This document shows, piece after piece, positions 26,316 through 36,387 of a stretch of DNA of 64,000 nt (its first letter is position 1; each line of letters starts with the position of its first letter). A program made the position numbers and the translations under genes. The notes beneath the pieces are model-generated. The model saw nothing but the letters and a program-made list of their open reading frames with translations, ran no database searches and was not told the DNA's origin. Source of the stretch: Hyalangium gracile (GTDB lineage: Bacteria > Myxococcota > Myxococcia > Myxococcales > Myxococcaceae); NCBI RefSeq assembly GCF_020103725.1, contig NZ_JAHXBG010000001.1, forward strand, positions 826,615 to 890,614. The letters are read 5' to 3'.

Positions 26316-27059
26316 TCAGAACCGCCCCGCCAGCCCTCCGAGGATGTCACCCCGAGGCGTGGCCCCCACCACCGGCACCACCTGGAAGCCCGAGCGGGCT
26401 CGAAGCTCGGGCCCCTGGGGCAGGGTGTTCTGGGAATGCGAGTACTCGTAGCCGATGACGGCGCCGAAGAGAGGCGCCAGGGCGACCGCGATGACGAACG
26501 CTCCCAGGCTCTCGCTGGCGGCGCCGATGCCTCCGCCGAGCGCCGCTCCCGCCAGCGCTCCCATGAGGGCTGGCACCCAGTCGCCCCGGCCGTCCAGCAT
26601 GCCGCCGAAGAGCGCGACGCCCGCCGTGACGCCCAGCGCGTACGACACCGACAGGCCCGTGGCCGCGGCGATGGCGCAGGGCCGCTCGTCGAACCCCTCT
26701 CCGTCCAGGCAGAAGGGGAGCGCCAGGAGCGCGGTCGGCACCGTGCCGATGATGAGCCCCGCCAGGCCCGTGACGGCTCCAGCCCAGGGCGTGAGGACCA
26801 GCCGCAGCGCCGACGAAGCCCCCTCGTCGATGGGCGCCCCGTCTCGGGGGATGAGCTCTCCGTGGGGCGCCGCCGACTCGGGCGCGGGTGGCGGAGCGGG
26901 GGGCCGGGCCTCCGAGGGCGCGGGCGCCGGGACGAGCGGCGGCGGCGTGGTGCCCTCCGACGCGGGCGGGGTGTAGGGCGTCCACTCCTCGGCCGACTGG
27001 GCGAATCCCAGGCTCGAGACGAGCAGGCTCAGGCACAGCACGAGGCGCGGAAGGCTCAT
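26316..27059 (-). CDS. Membrane protein with signal peptide and glycine-rich helices
   Basis: A 247-residue protein with a signal peptide (MSLPRLVLCLSLLVSSLGFAQ). A Pro/Ala-rich linker (about 30-75) leads to a hydrophobic region with about four to five membrane helices rich in Gly/Ala (LAGAALGGGIGAAS, typical of glycine zippers). The C-terminus VVPVVGATPRGDILGGLAGRF reads like the last beta-strands of an outer-membrane or beta-rich tail common in myxobacterial proteins. No function is recognised. It is convergent with the NACHT gene and divergent from the sensor kinase. Confidence 0.75.
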   Translation of the reverse strand: MSLPRLVLCLSLLVSSLGFAQSAEEWTPYTPPASEGTTPPPLVPAPAPSEARPPAPPPAPESAAPHGELIPRDGAPIDEGASSALRLVLTPWAGAVTGLAGLIIGTVPTALLALPFCLDGEGFDERPCAIAAATGLSVSYALGVTAGVALFGGMLDGRGDWVPALMGALAGAALGGGIGAASESLGAFVIAVALAPLFGAVIGYEYSHSQNTLPQGPELRARSGFQVVPVVGATPRGDILGGLAGRF

Positions 27060-27158
27060 GCGCCCAGCCTAGCCGGACCTGACGCCAGGCGGGCTGGGAG
27101 AGGCGCACCCGGCCTGAGCCGACATGCCGGCGCCCCCTGTCCGGCCGGGCTTCGGACC

Positions 27159-27183
27159 AACTGGTATGACAAGCAGACCAGTT
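27159..27183. repeat. Intergenic palindromic repeat, copy 3
   Basis: AACTGGT (27159-27165) and ACCAGTT (27177-27183) flank the same 11-base loop ATGACAAGCAG as copy 1, in the same orientation. It lies in the roughly 200-base gap between divergent genes. Flanking bases differ from copy 1 outside the core. Confidence 0.85.
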
Positions 27184-27256
27184 CGGCGGAAACGCGACCG
27201 GAGGGTGCCTTCCCGGAGGGACCGGAAGGGGGCTAGCCTCGGGCCCACAACCTCGA

Positions 27257-28890
27257 ATGCCGCCGTTCTTCCTCGCCTCGTCGGTGGTCGCGCTCCTGGT
27301 GGCGCTGTTCAACGCGCTGCTGGCCGGCTACGTGCTCGCCTCCGGCTGGAGCGATGGGCGCAAGCGCCTCTTCGCCCTGGGCCCCATGGGCGTGACGCTG
27401 TTCGCGCTGGCCTGGTTCCTGCTTCTGGTGGAGCCAACCACCCGCGAGCCCCTGCGCACCACGGCCTCCTGGGCGGCGCTGCTGTCCATCTCCGGCTTCA
27501 TCGGGGACGCGCTGTTGGACCTCGGGCCTTCCCGGGCGCGCCGCCTCCTGCTGCTCGTCCTGGGGCTGGGAGTGCTGGGGCTGTCCGGGCTCGCTGTCTT
27601 CGTGTCGATGAGCCGAGGCCTGCCGCTCGGCGCGCTGCTGCCGCAGCTGCTGGCGCTGGGCGGGGTGGCCTTCATCGGCGGGGCGCGCCTGGTGCTCTGC
27701 CGGCACGAGAACGCGGCCATCCGGCGGCTGTCGCGGCATGTGGTGGCGGTGGTCATCGCCTCGCTGCTCGTCTGCGTGCTCCGCGAGGGCGTCGAGCTGG
27801 CGCGCGGAGGCGCCTCGGGGGCCGTGCTGCTCCTGTGCGTCATCCTCGCCGCGGAGGCGATGGCCCTCAGCTACATGCTGCACGAGCGGGTGGAGGTGCG
27901 CCCTCCGGTGGCCCGAGCGGTGACACATGCGCTGCTGGCCATCGTCGCGGCGTTCATCGTGGTGGCGGCGCTGCGGGTGCTGGGCTTCCCGGTGGACCTG
28001 GGGCAGGTGGCAGTCACGGTGGTGGTGGCGCTGCTGGCCTCGCTGCTCTTCGTGGGGCTGGGAGATCAGATCAGCAAGGGGCTCGAGTTCCTCCTGTTCC
28101 CCAAGCAGGCGCGGATGACGGGGCTGCTGTCGGCCTCCCGCGCCGAGGCCGCCGCGCTGCGCAGCCGCCTGGAGCGCGCCGAGCGGCTCGCCATCGCCGG
28201 GGAGCTGGCGGCCTCCGTGGCCCACGAGATCAAGAACCCGCTGGCGGCGCTGCGTGGCTACGCGGAGCTGCTCGGGGACTACCCCACCCACGTCGTACCC
28301 GAGCAGCGCGCCCGGTTCGAGAAGGCGGTGCGCATCATCCGCGAGGAGAGCGACCGCATCGACGCGAAGGTGGCGCAGCTGCTGAGCCTCGGGAGGGCTC
28401 CGAAGGGTCGGAGGGATGGCCGGCCGCTGGACGTGTCCCGCGTGGCGCTGGAGGCGGTGGCCGTGGCGGAGGGAGAGGTGGACATCCCTCCCATCCTCTC
28501 GAGGCTGGATCCGACGCTGAAGGTGGTGGGAGACGAGGACGAGCTGAGGGGCGTGCTGCTGAACCTGCTGAAGAACGCCGCCGAGGCGATGCGCGAGCGT
28601 CCGGGAGGGCGCATCGAGGTGGTGGCCCGGAGCGAGGAGGCGAGCGTGGTGATCGAGGTGCGCGATGAGGGCAGGGGGCTCGGCGAGGTGGATCGCGAGC
28701 AGCTCTTCCGGCCGTTCTACACGACGAAGGCGGAGGGCACGGGGCTGGGTCTGGCCATCTCGCGCTCGGCCATCGAGGCGGCGGGAGGCCGGCTCAGTCT
28801 GCTGCCCCGAGAGGACAGGCCGGGCGCCGTGGCGCGGGTGGTGCTGCCCGTGCCAGCCGAGGAGCCTCGGGCCGCCCAGGAGCAGCGGCG

Positions 28891-28894
<4 letters not shown>
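27257..28894 (+). CDS. Membrane sensor histidine kinase (NtrB-type)
   Basis: A 545-residue kinase. Residues 1 to about 275 are highly hydrophobic, with about seven membrane helices forming an integral sensor. The HisKA domain has SVAHEIKNPLAALRGY with phospho-acceptor His323. The ATPase domain shows the N box (NLLKNAAEAM), G1 (DEGRGLG) and G2 (GTGLGLAIS). Its stop overlaps the next gene's start by four bases (ATGA), so it pairs with the sigma-54 activator downstream. The signal is unknown. Confidence 0.93.
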
Positions 28895-30303
<1,409 letters not shown>

Positions 30304-30318
30304 GCGACGGGCCATCGC

Positions 30319-30630
30319 TCACTTGATGATGACCGTCTCGATCCCCGTCGCCTTCATGTAGTCCGAGATCCGCTGGACGATGACCTCTCGCTCCGCCTCG
30401 GTGACCTTCTCACCGGTGTCCCACCGGCGGATGGACTTCTTGACGATGATGCCGTAGCCCGCGATCTGCTCGAAGAGCAGCGCCCTGTCGTTCTGCTGAT
30501 AGAAGCCCATCTCTCCGCGGCCGAGCGTCTTGATCCTGTACTCCTCCGTGTCGCTCACCCGCACGTGGAGCCCGCCGAAGGGCTCGGTCTTCTTGATGCT
30601 CTCGATGAAGTCGCGCTGGATCTTGTCCAT
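30319..30630 (-). CDS. Imm74-like immunity protein for the Rhs toxin
   Basis: A 103-residue soluble protein encoded 24 bases after the Rhs toxin gene on the same strand, the standard place for an immunity gene. It has no signal peptide, so it should act in the cytosol against an incoming or self toxin. The pattern GRGEM...IAGYGIIVKKSIRRWDTGEKVTEAER resembles the polymorphic-toxin immunity family Imm74 (SI-x-x-W-D...GE-x-[IV]-[ST]-x-x-E), from memory. GGAGGAG lies just upstream of the ATG, so it can be translated independently. Confidence 0.75.
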   Translation of the reverse strand: MDKIQRDFIESIKKTEPFGGLHVRVSDTEEYRIKTLGRGEMGFYQQNDRALLFEQIAGYGIIVKKSIRRWDTGEKVTEAEREVIVQRISDYMKATGIETVIIK

Positions 30631-30654
30631 CGTCTCCTCCGTGAGTGCCTGCCC

Positions 30655-33600
30655 TCATCTCGCGCAGGGTTGGCCGTTCCTTCGCCGACGGACGATGCCT
30701 GTCACATTCGGGTTCCTCTGCAAGGCGGGCTTCTCGATGCGCCACCACGTGCGCTCTCCATAGTCTCCGATTCGCTTCGCCCACGTCGAGAACACGCTCA
30801 CCTGGCCCGAGGCACCCTCCGCGAAGCGTCGGGACGCTGCATCCCAGATCTGCGCTGCCTGGGCCGGAGTCACGGGGCTGCCGGGCTTGAAGAGGTTGAG
30901 GCTGTCGAGGAACCGGCCTCCCGCTGTCTGCTCCAGTGTCGTCTTCCCATTGGCCGCGGCCCAGGCCTGGGCATGGGGCATGTTGGGTCCTGACCAGAAC
31001 ACCGCGCCGTCCCTCGCGGTGGAGAAGTCGAGCGAGTTCTGCGCCATGTCCATCAGCGTGGCGAAGTCCAGGGGCGCCAGGCCGAGCGGGTCCGCCCACG
31101 TCGTCGGATCATGCGTGTACGCGTAGGGCGCCGGTCCGCCCGCGAGCCCGATCGGATCCTGGCTCACGTACCGGCCGATCGCCGGGTCGTAGTACCGGAA
31201 GCGGTTGTAGAAGAGGCCCGTCTCCGAGTCCTCGTACTGTCCGGGGAAGCGGAAGGGGCACGCGGAGCGCTCGCCCGTGCGCGTCTCGAGGTTGCCGTAG
31301 ACGTCCGAGCTCGCGGACCACACCTCGCGCCCGGCGCCATCGTACATGGCGGTTGGCGTGCCGAGGTGGTCCGTGAGGATGGAGTACCGGGCGTCGCCCA
31401 CGAGCCGGGCCATCGGGGTAAAGCTCTCGGGCTCGAAGAGCCAGGTGATGGGCTCCTCGAGAGTGCCGGGCTCGCTTCCGGGGGCCACCTCCTCCGGAGG
31501 CCCCTGCGTCGGAAGCGCCGCGAGCTCGCCCCGGCGGCGGCGGGCCGCGGCTTCGTCGAGCGCCGCCTCGCGAGCTGGCTCCGCGGAGGGCTCGGCTGCG
31601 GCCGGCCCTTCCACCCACTCATGGAGCGGCACGTTGCCGTCCCAGATCCATCGGGTGGTCTTCCCTCGGAACCGCTTCACCAGGCGCCGGCCGAGCGGAT
31701 CGTACTCGAACTCGACGGCCTCTCCGTCGGGACGGACCACCTTGCCGAGCAGCCCGAAGGCATTCCAGGAGTAGGTCCACACCCGCTCGCCGCGCTCGAG
31801 GCGGCCCGTCTCGATCTTCCGGACGAGGTTGCCCTCCGCGTCGTACTCATAGCGGGTGACGTTGCCGTTCTCGGCCCGTGACTCGAGGAGCTGACCTGCG
31901 GGGCCGTACCGGTTGCCGCCGCGGTCCTGCTTCTTGAACAGGTTGCCGACGGAGTCGGGCATCCGCAGGTCGATGCGACCGCTCCCGTGCACGGCCGCCG
32001 CCAGGTTCCCGAGCGGATCATGCACGTAGCGGATGGGGCCTCGCGCGGAGTCCACGAGCATCCGCAGCCGGTTGTTCGCGTCCCAGGTGTACTCGGTGGA
32101 GGCCTGGCGCTTGCGGCCCGCCCAGAGCTCGTCCTTCACGGGACGCCCGAGCCGGTCGCGCTCCCAGCGGCGCTGGATGCCGCCCGGCAGCTTCCGCTCC
32201 AGCTCCAGGCCCAGCGAGTCTCGCTGGAGCTGGGTCTCCCAGGGCGTGAGCTCGCCGTGGGTAATGGCGCGCATGCCGACCATCTTGCCGGCGGAGTTCC
32301 GGTGGATCCGCTGGTCCAGCCCCTTCGACGACCGGACGCGCACGCGCAAGCCCAGCGCGTCGTACTCGGAGGAGACCCAGTCGTCCCCGGCGAGCTCCCG
32401 CGTCACCCGCCCGAGCACATCCCGCTCGAACGTCACGGTGGCCGAGTCGCTCCGGGCCTCGATCAGCTCCCCATCCGGACGGAAGGTGTACGCCGCCTCG
32501 CCGCCGTTGCTGTGCTTGATGCCGACCACGCGCCCGGCCGCGTCGTACGCGTACTCGGTGAAGAGGCCTTCCGGACGGAACAGCTTCACCACGCGCCCGG
32601 CGATGTCCCTCTCGAACTGACGCCGCAGCCCGTCGAAGCCGCTCTCGACGACGACCTCGCCGGTGGGGCCCCGCTCGAAGCGGTACACCTCGCCCTGCTC
32701 GTTCCGGATGGCGGTGAGGTTCTCCTCCGTGTCGTAGACGAAGGTGACGGTGGTGCCCGCCTCCGTCCTCGAGGCCAGGCGCCCCATGCCCTGGTACGTG
32801 GAGACGACGTCCTGCTCGCTGTCGCGGTGGCGGACGACGTGGCCCTCGCCGTCGTAGCTGAAGTCGATGACGTTCCCGCTGGCCTCGCGCAGCCGCGTCA
32901 TCCGCCCGAGCGCGTCGTACTCCCGGCGCTCCACGTTCCCCTTGCCGTCGATGAGCGCCGTGCACCGGCCGAGCCGGTCATACTCCCACCGCGTCTCATT
33001 GCCCTCGGGCGTGCGCACGAGCGTGACGTTGCCCTGAGCGTCGTACTCGGCCGTGGTCTGCCGGCCCGCCGCGTCGGTGAGCCCCACCAGCCGGCCCTTC
33101 TCATAGTGGAGCTGGAGCCGGCGGTTCAGCGGATCCACCCGGCCCTTCAGGCGGCCGTTCAAGTCATAGCCCCAGCGCCACTCGCCCTTCATGGCGTCGA
33201 GCGCGCGCACGGGCCGGTTCTTCTCGTCGAACTGGCGCTCGGTGACGGCTCCGTCCGGGCCGGTCAGCTTCGTGCAGTTGCCGCGCTCGTCGTACTCCCA
33301 GAGCGTCGCGTTGCCGAGCGGGTCGGTCTCCTTCGTCTTCTGCAGGGTGCGCGGGTCATACGCGTAGGCCGTCTCCGCGCCGACGGGGTCCACCACCTTG
33401 ATGACCTGGCCGGCCAGGTTCATGTGGTACTGCGTCGTCTGCCCGAGCGAGTTCGTGACGAACGTCACCTTCTTCTTCTTGTCGTAGAGGATGCGGTGGT
33501 CGTAGATGCCGCCGTCGCCCCACGTGCGCACGCACCAGGCGTCCTCGCCGAGCCCGTCGTATTGGAAGTAGAAGGAGAGCCCGTCCCGGTTCGTCTCCCG

Positions 33601-34920
33601 CACCATCAGGTGCGTCACGTACTCGAAGCTCCACGACTGGCCGAGCGCGTCCGTCACCTTGGCCAGGTCGCCCTCCCGGTCGTACTCGTACCGGGTGTGG
33701 ACGTACCAGCCCTCGCCCACGGGCTGCGGCAGCCGGAGCGCTACCAGCCGGTCCTCCTCGTCGTGGGTCAGCCCGAGCACCCGCGAGGCCGAGTCCCGCA
33801 CCCACTCGAGCCGCCCGCGCTTGTCGTAGTCGAAGCGCACCTCCGCGTCGCCGCTCGCCGCGCGGATGCGCTGGATGGGGGAGCTACCACCCTGGCGCCC
33901 CGGCACCGGAGCGAACTCGCGCACCGTGCCGTCGGCGGCGTGCACCTCCCAGCGCCCGTTGCCCAGACACTTCAGCCGCAGCCGATCGATGGGGTGCCAG
34001 AGCTCGTCCCCCGGCGCCATCACATGGTCGGCGAAGTCGAAGGTGTCGAACTCGATCTCCCGCCCGTCCTCCGAGCGCAGCACCACCAGGCCCCGCTCGA
34101 CCCAGACGGCCTGGTCCAGGGAGTGGCTCCACCCATGCCCGAGCACGGTCTTCCGGGTGGCGAAGGCCGAGGAGTAGATGCGCTCGATGCGCAGCGGGAT
34201 GGGGCCGGGCAGCTCGGCGTCCACCGCCTCGGTCATCACCTTGCCGCTGGCCACGTCCACCGGGTGGCCTGTGAAGAAGCACACCACGCGGTGCAGGAGG
34301 TTGCGGAAGCGGCTCGGCCGCATCCGGCTCACCAGCGCATGCAGCGAGTCGCTCACGAACCGCGTGCGCAAGGACGCGAGCAGCGCGGACATCAGGTCCA
34401 GCGACGGCGGCCCGCCGATGAGGATGATGCCGCCCTTGGGGACGGCCAGCACCACGGAGGACGGCAGGCGGACGGGCTCTCCGCAGGACATCGCGATGTC
34501 CCCGAGCCGCACCGCGTTCGAGCCCATCACCGTGGTCGTCTTCGCGCCGAACACGCAGACCGCGTCGTTCTCCGGCTTGATGGGCAGGGCCGGCTCGGGC
34601 ACCTCACCGGGGCGGATGACCGGCTTGGGCGTCTTGGGGAACGGCGCCCAGGCGACGCCAGGCGGGATGAGGATGTGCCCGGGGATGTGCTTGGCCTCGG
34701 TGCCGGTGTTCGTCGCCGGGAAGGCGCTCCAGTAGAGGACGGGCCCACCGGGCGAGCCCATCAGCGCGCCGAGCGCCAGTCCGGCGGCGAGCCCCAGCGG
34801 GTCGAACACCATGCCCGTGAAGGGGTTGGGGATGGGCGTGGGCACGGGTGCCGGCGTCGGCACCATCTCGAAGTGGATGTCGACGCCCAGGACGGGATCC
34901 ATCCAGCTGCTGGCGATCAT
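30655..34920 (-). CDS. PAAR-like/Rhs polymorphic toxin with a CD38-like ADP-ribosyl cyclase tip
   Basis: A 1421-residue T6SS effector. The N-terminus (about 1-175) has a Pro/Gly-rich, partly hydrophobic segment and a PAAR-like stretch (VMGSNAVRLGDIAMSCG). About 215-1275 is the Rhs/YD-repeat shell with dozens of YDxxG-type repeats. RYVSQDPIGLAGG and ADPLGL (ending at residue 1281) form the conserved autoproteolysis boundary. The released tip (1282-1421) aligns by eye with human CD38: FWSGPN (Trp1309 against Trp125), TLEQT (Glu1330 against Glu146), SRRFAE (1363-1368) and RIEKP (Glu1396 against Glu226). It is predicted to consume NAD+ in target cells. The ATG overlaps the stop of the upstream TPR gene (ATGA). 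Confidence 0.93.
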   Translation of the reverse strand: MIASSWMDPVLGVDIHFEMVPTPAPVPTPIPNPFTGMVFDPLGLAAGLALGALMGSPGGPVLYWSAFPATNTGTEAKHIPGHILIPPGVAWAPFPKTPKPVIRPGEVPEPALPIKPENDAVCVFGAKTTTVMGSNAVRLGDIAMSCGEPVRLPSSVVLAVPKGGIILIGGPPSLDLMSALLASLRTRFVSDSLHALVSRMRPSRFRNLLHRVVCFFTGHPVDVASGKVMTEAVDAELPGPIPLRIERIYSSAFATRKTVLGHGWSHSLDQAVWVERGLVVLRSEDGREIEFDTFDFADHVMAPGDELWHPIDRLRLKCLGNGRWEVHAADGTVREFAPVPGRQGGSSPIQRIRAASGDAEVRFDYDKRGRLEWVRDSASRVLGLTHDEEDRLVALRLPQPVGEGWYVHTRYEYDREGDLAKVTDALGQSWSFEYVTHLMVRETNRDGLSFYFQYDGLGEDAWCVRTWGDGGIYDHRILYDKKKKVTFVTNSLGQTTQYHMNLAGQVIKVVDPVGAETAYAYDPRTLQKTKETDPLGNATLWEYDERGNCTKLTGPDGAVTERQFDEKNRPVRALDAMKGEWRWGYDLNGRLKGRVDPLNRRLQLHYEKGRLVGLTDAAGRQTTAEYDAQGNVTLVRTPEGNETRWEYDRLGRCTALIDGKGNVERREYDALGRMTRLREASGNVIDFSYDGEGHVVRHRDSEQDVVSTYQGMGRLASRTEAGTTVTFVYDTEENLTAIRNEQGEVYRFERGPTGEVVVESGFDGLRRQFERDIAGRVVKLFRPEGLFTEYAYDAAGRVVGIKHSNGGEAAYTFRPDGELIEARSDSATVTFERDVLGRVTRELAGDDWVSSEYDALGLRVRVRSSKGLDQRIHRNSAGKMVGMRAITHGELTPWETQLQRDSLGLELERKLPGGIQRRWERDRLGRPVKDELWAGRKRQASTEYTWDANNRLRMLVDSARGPIRYVHDPLGNLAAAVHGSGRIDLRMPDSVGNLFKKQDRGGNRYGPAGQLLESRAENGNVTRYEYDAEGNLVRKIETGRLERGERVWTYSWNAFGLLGKVVRPDGEAVEFEYDPLGRRLVKRFRGKTTRWIWDGNVPLHEWVEGPAAAEPSAEPAREAALDEAAARRRRGELAALPTQGPPEEVAPGSEPGTLEEPITWLFEPESFTPMARLVGDARYSILTDHLGTPTAMYDGAGREVWSASSDVYGNLETRTGERSACPFRFPGQYEDSETGLFYNRFRYYDPAIGRYVSQDPIGLAGGPAPYAYTHDPTTWADPLGLAPLDFATLMDMAQNSLDFSTARDGAVFWSGPNMPHAQAWAAANGKTTLEQTAGGRFLDSLNLFKPGSPVTPAQAAQIWDAASRRFAEGASGQVSVFSTWAKRIGDYGERTWWRIEKPALQRNPNVTGIVRRRRNGQPCAR

Positions 34921-36347
34921 GGAGCCCCCGCGCTGCTGGAGCGAGCGGGAGCGGCCGAGGCCTCCCCCCGCTCCATCTGGTCCGCCTGCTCGAAGAGCGA
35001 GGCCGCCTGGGCCGCCAGTCCCCGGTCATGACAGACGGTGGCCAGGCGACGCGCGGCCTCCGGGGCGCTGGAGAGCTGGACCACCTGCGGGTCGCTCCCC
35101 TGGGCGATGCCGATGGCCTCCTTGAAGCAGGAGACGGCCTGGGGCTCGGCCTTCATCTGGAGGGCAATCTGCCCCGCGAGCCGCCACGCCTCGATGGCTA
35201 GCAGGGGCACCTTCGCCGCCGTGGCGGCCTTGGCCGCCTGGGAGTAGGCCTTGGCCGCCTCGGGAGGCTTCTTGCCCAACGCATGCAGCAGCCCGAGCGC
35301 CAGATACGCCTGGCTGGCCTGTTCGAGCAGGGCGTGCTTCTCGGCGCAGGCCACCGCATCCTCGAGCTCGCGCACGGCCTTGTCCCGCTGCCCGAGCCCG
35401 GACAGGTAGGACGCCAGGGTCATCTGACAGATGACGCGCACCTGGTGCATCTCCAGCCGCTCGGCCAGCTCCTTCGCCTCGCGCTGGAGGCGCACGGCAT
35501 CCGGGCCACGGCCCTGCTTCATGGCCAGGGCGGCGCCGAACACGAGCTTGCGAAGGTGCGGCGCATCCTTCACGAACGCCGGGTTGATGCCCGCGGCCCG
35601 CAGCGCCGCGTCCCGCTCCTCGGAGGGCTCATCGGGCGGATCATCGATGCGGCGGGGAGGGACGACGCCGCGCGGCCCGGCGAGGGGCGTCTCCTGGGCC
35701 AGCATGGCCTCCAGGTCCTTGTCCTGGCTCTTGGAGTCGACGATGCACTCGCACGTCAGGGCGCGAGGGCCACAGCCCTTGAGCAGGGTCTTCGGCACGT
35801 CGACATCCGCGTCGAGCAGCAGGACGAACCGACAGTCCTTGAGGTCGGCGGAGGCCAGCAGCCGCCCCAGCTCCTCCTCCAGCGCGGGGACGTTCTCGAC
35901 GATGGAGGGCGCCAGCACCACCACGAGCCCGCTCTGCGGCGAGGGGAGGATGCGCAGGAGGGCCGAGGCGGTCCGAGCGAACCCGGCGACCCGCTCCTCG
36001 GGGGGACGGGCCTTGCCCGGACGCGTGTTGGAGGCGGGAGCTGGGAGGCTCGGGAGGGCCGGAGCCTGAAGGCCCTCCTCGGCGAGCTGCTCGCGTCGCT
36101 TCTCCCAGGCCTGCACGAGGCGGTTGGTCCGAGCCTGCCACCCGTCCTCCTCGTCGGTGCGCGAGTCCTCGAAGACGATCCACGGGCTGCGGTTGTCGTA
36201 GTGCAGCTCCATGGCGGGCAGGAGCTTGAGCAGCGACGAGCGCAAATCTCCAGACGAGCGGATGAAGAGGAGCTTGAGCTCTCGGGCGCGAGTGAACCAC
36301 GAGGCGTCTTGCTGGAAGCGGTTGATGGGGTCCGAGATCGACTGCAT
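34917..36347 (-). CDS. TPR protein, putative T6SS adaptor between VgrG and Rhs
   Basis: A 476-residue protein. The N-terminal part (about 1-215) is alpha/beta, with ELKLLFIRSSGDLRSSLLKLLPAMELHYDNRSPWIVFED and strands LVVVLAPSIV and CRFVLLLDADVD. The C-terminal part (about 270-455) is alpha-helical and TPR-like (AYLALGLLHALGKKPPEAAKAYSQAAKAA and similar). It is encoded exactly between vgrG and the rhs toxin, where T6SS adaptors (DUF4123/Tap, EagR, DUF2169) normally sit, and overlaps the rhs start by four bases. I see no resemblance to those named families, so adaptor or chaperone function is inferred from position. Confidence 0.7.
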   Translation of the reverse strand: MQSISDPINRFQQDASWFTRARELKLLFIRSSGDLRSSLLKLLPAMELHYDNRSPWIVFEDSRTDEEDGWQARTNRLVQAWEKRREQLAEEGLQAPALPSLPAPASNTRPGKARPPEERVAGFARTASALLRILPSPQSGLVVVLAPSIVENVPALEEELGRLLASADLKDCRFVLLLDADVDVPKTLLKGCGPRALTCECIVDSKSQDKDLEAMLAQETPLAGPRGVVPPRRIDDPPDEPSEERDAALRAAGINPAFVKDAPHLRKLVFGAALAMKQGRGPDAVRLQREAKELAERLEMHQVRVICQMTLASYLSGLGQRDKAVRELEDAVACAEKHALLEQASQAYLALGLLHALGKKPPEAAKAYSQAAKAATAAKVPLLAIEAWRLAGQIALQMKAEPQAVSCFKEAIGIAQGSDPQVVQLSSAPEAARRLATVCHDRGLAAQAASLFEQADQMERGEASAAPARSSSAGAP

Positions 36348-36387
36348 GGCGGCGCCTCTCTGGAGTCTTCAGGTTCCGCGCAAGGCG

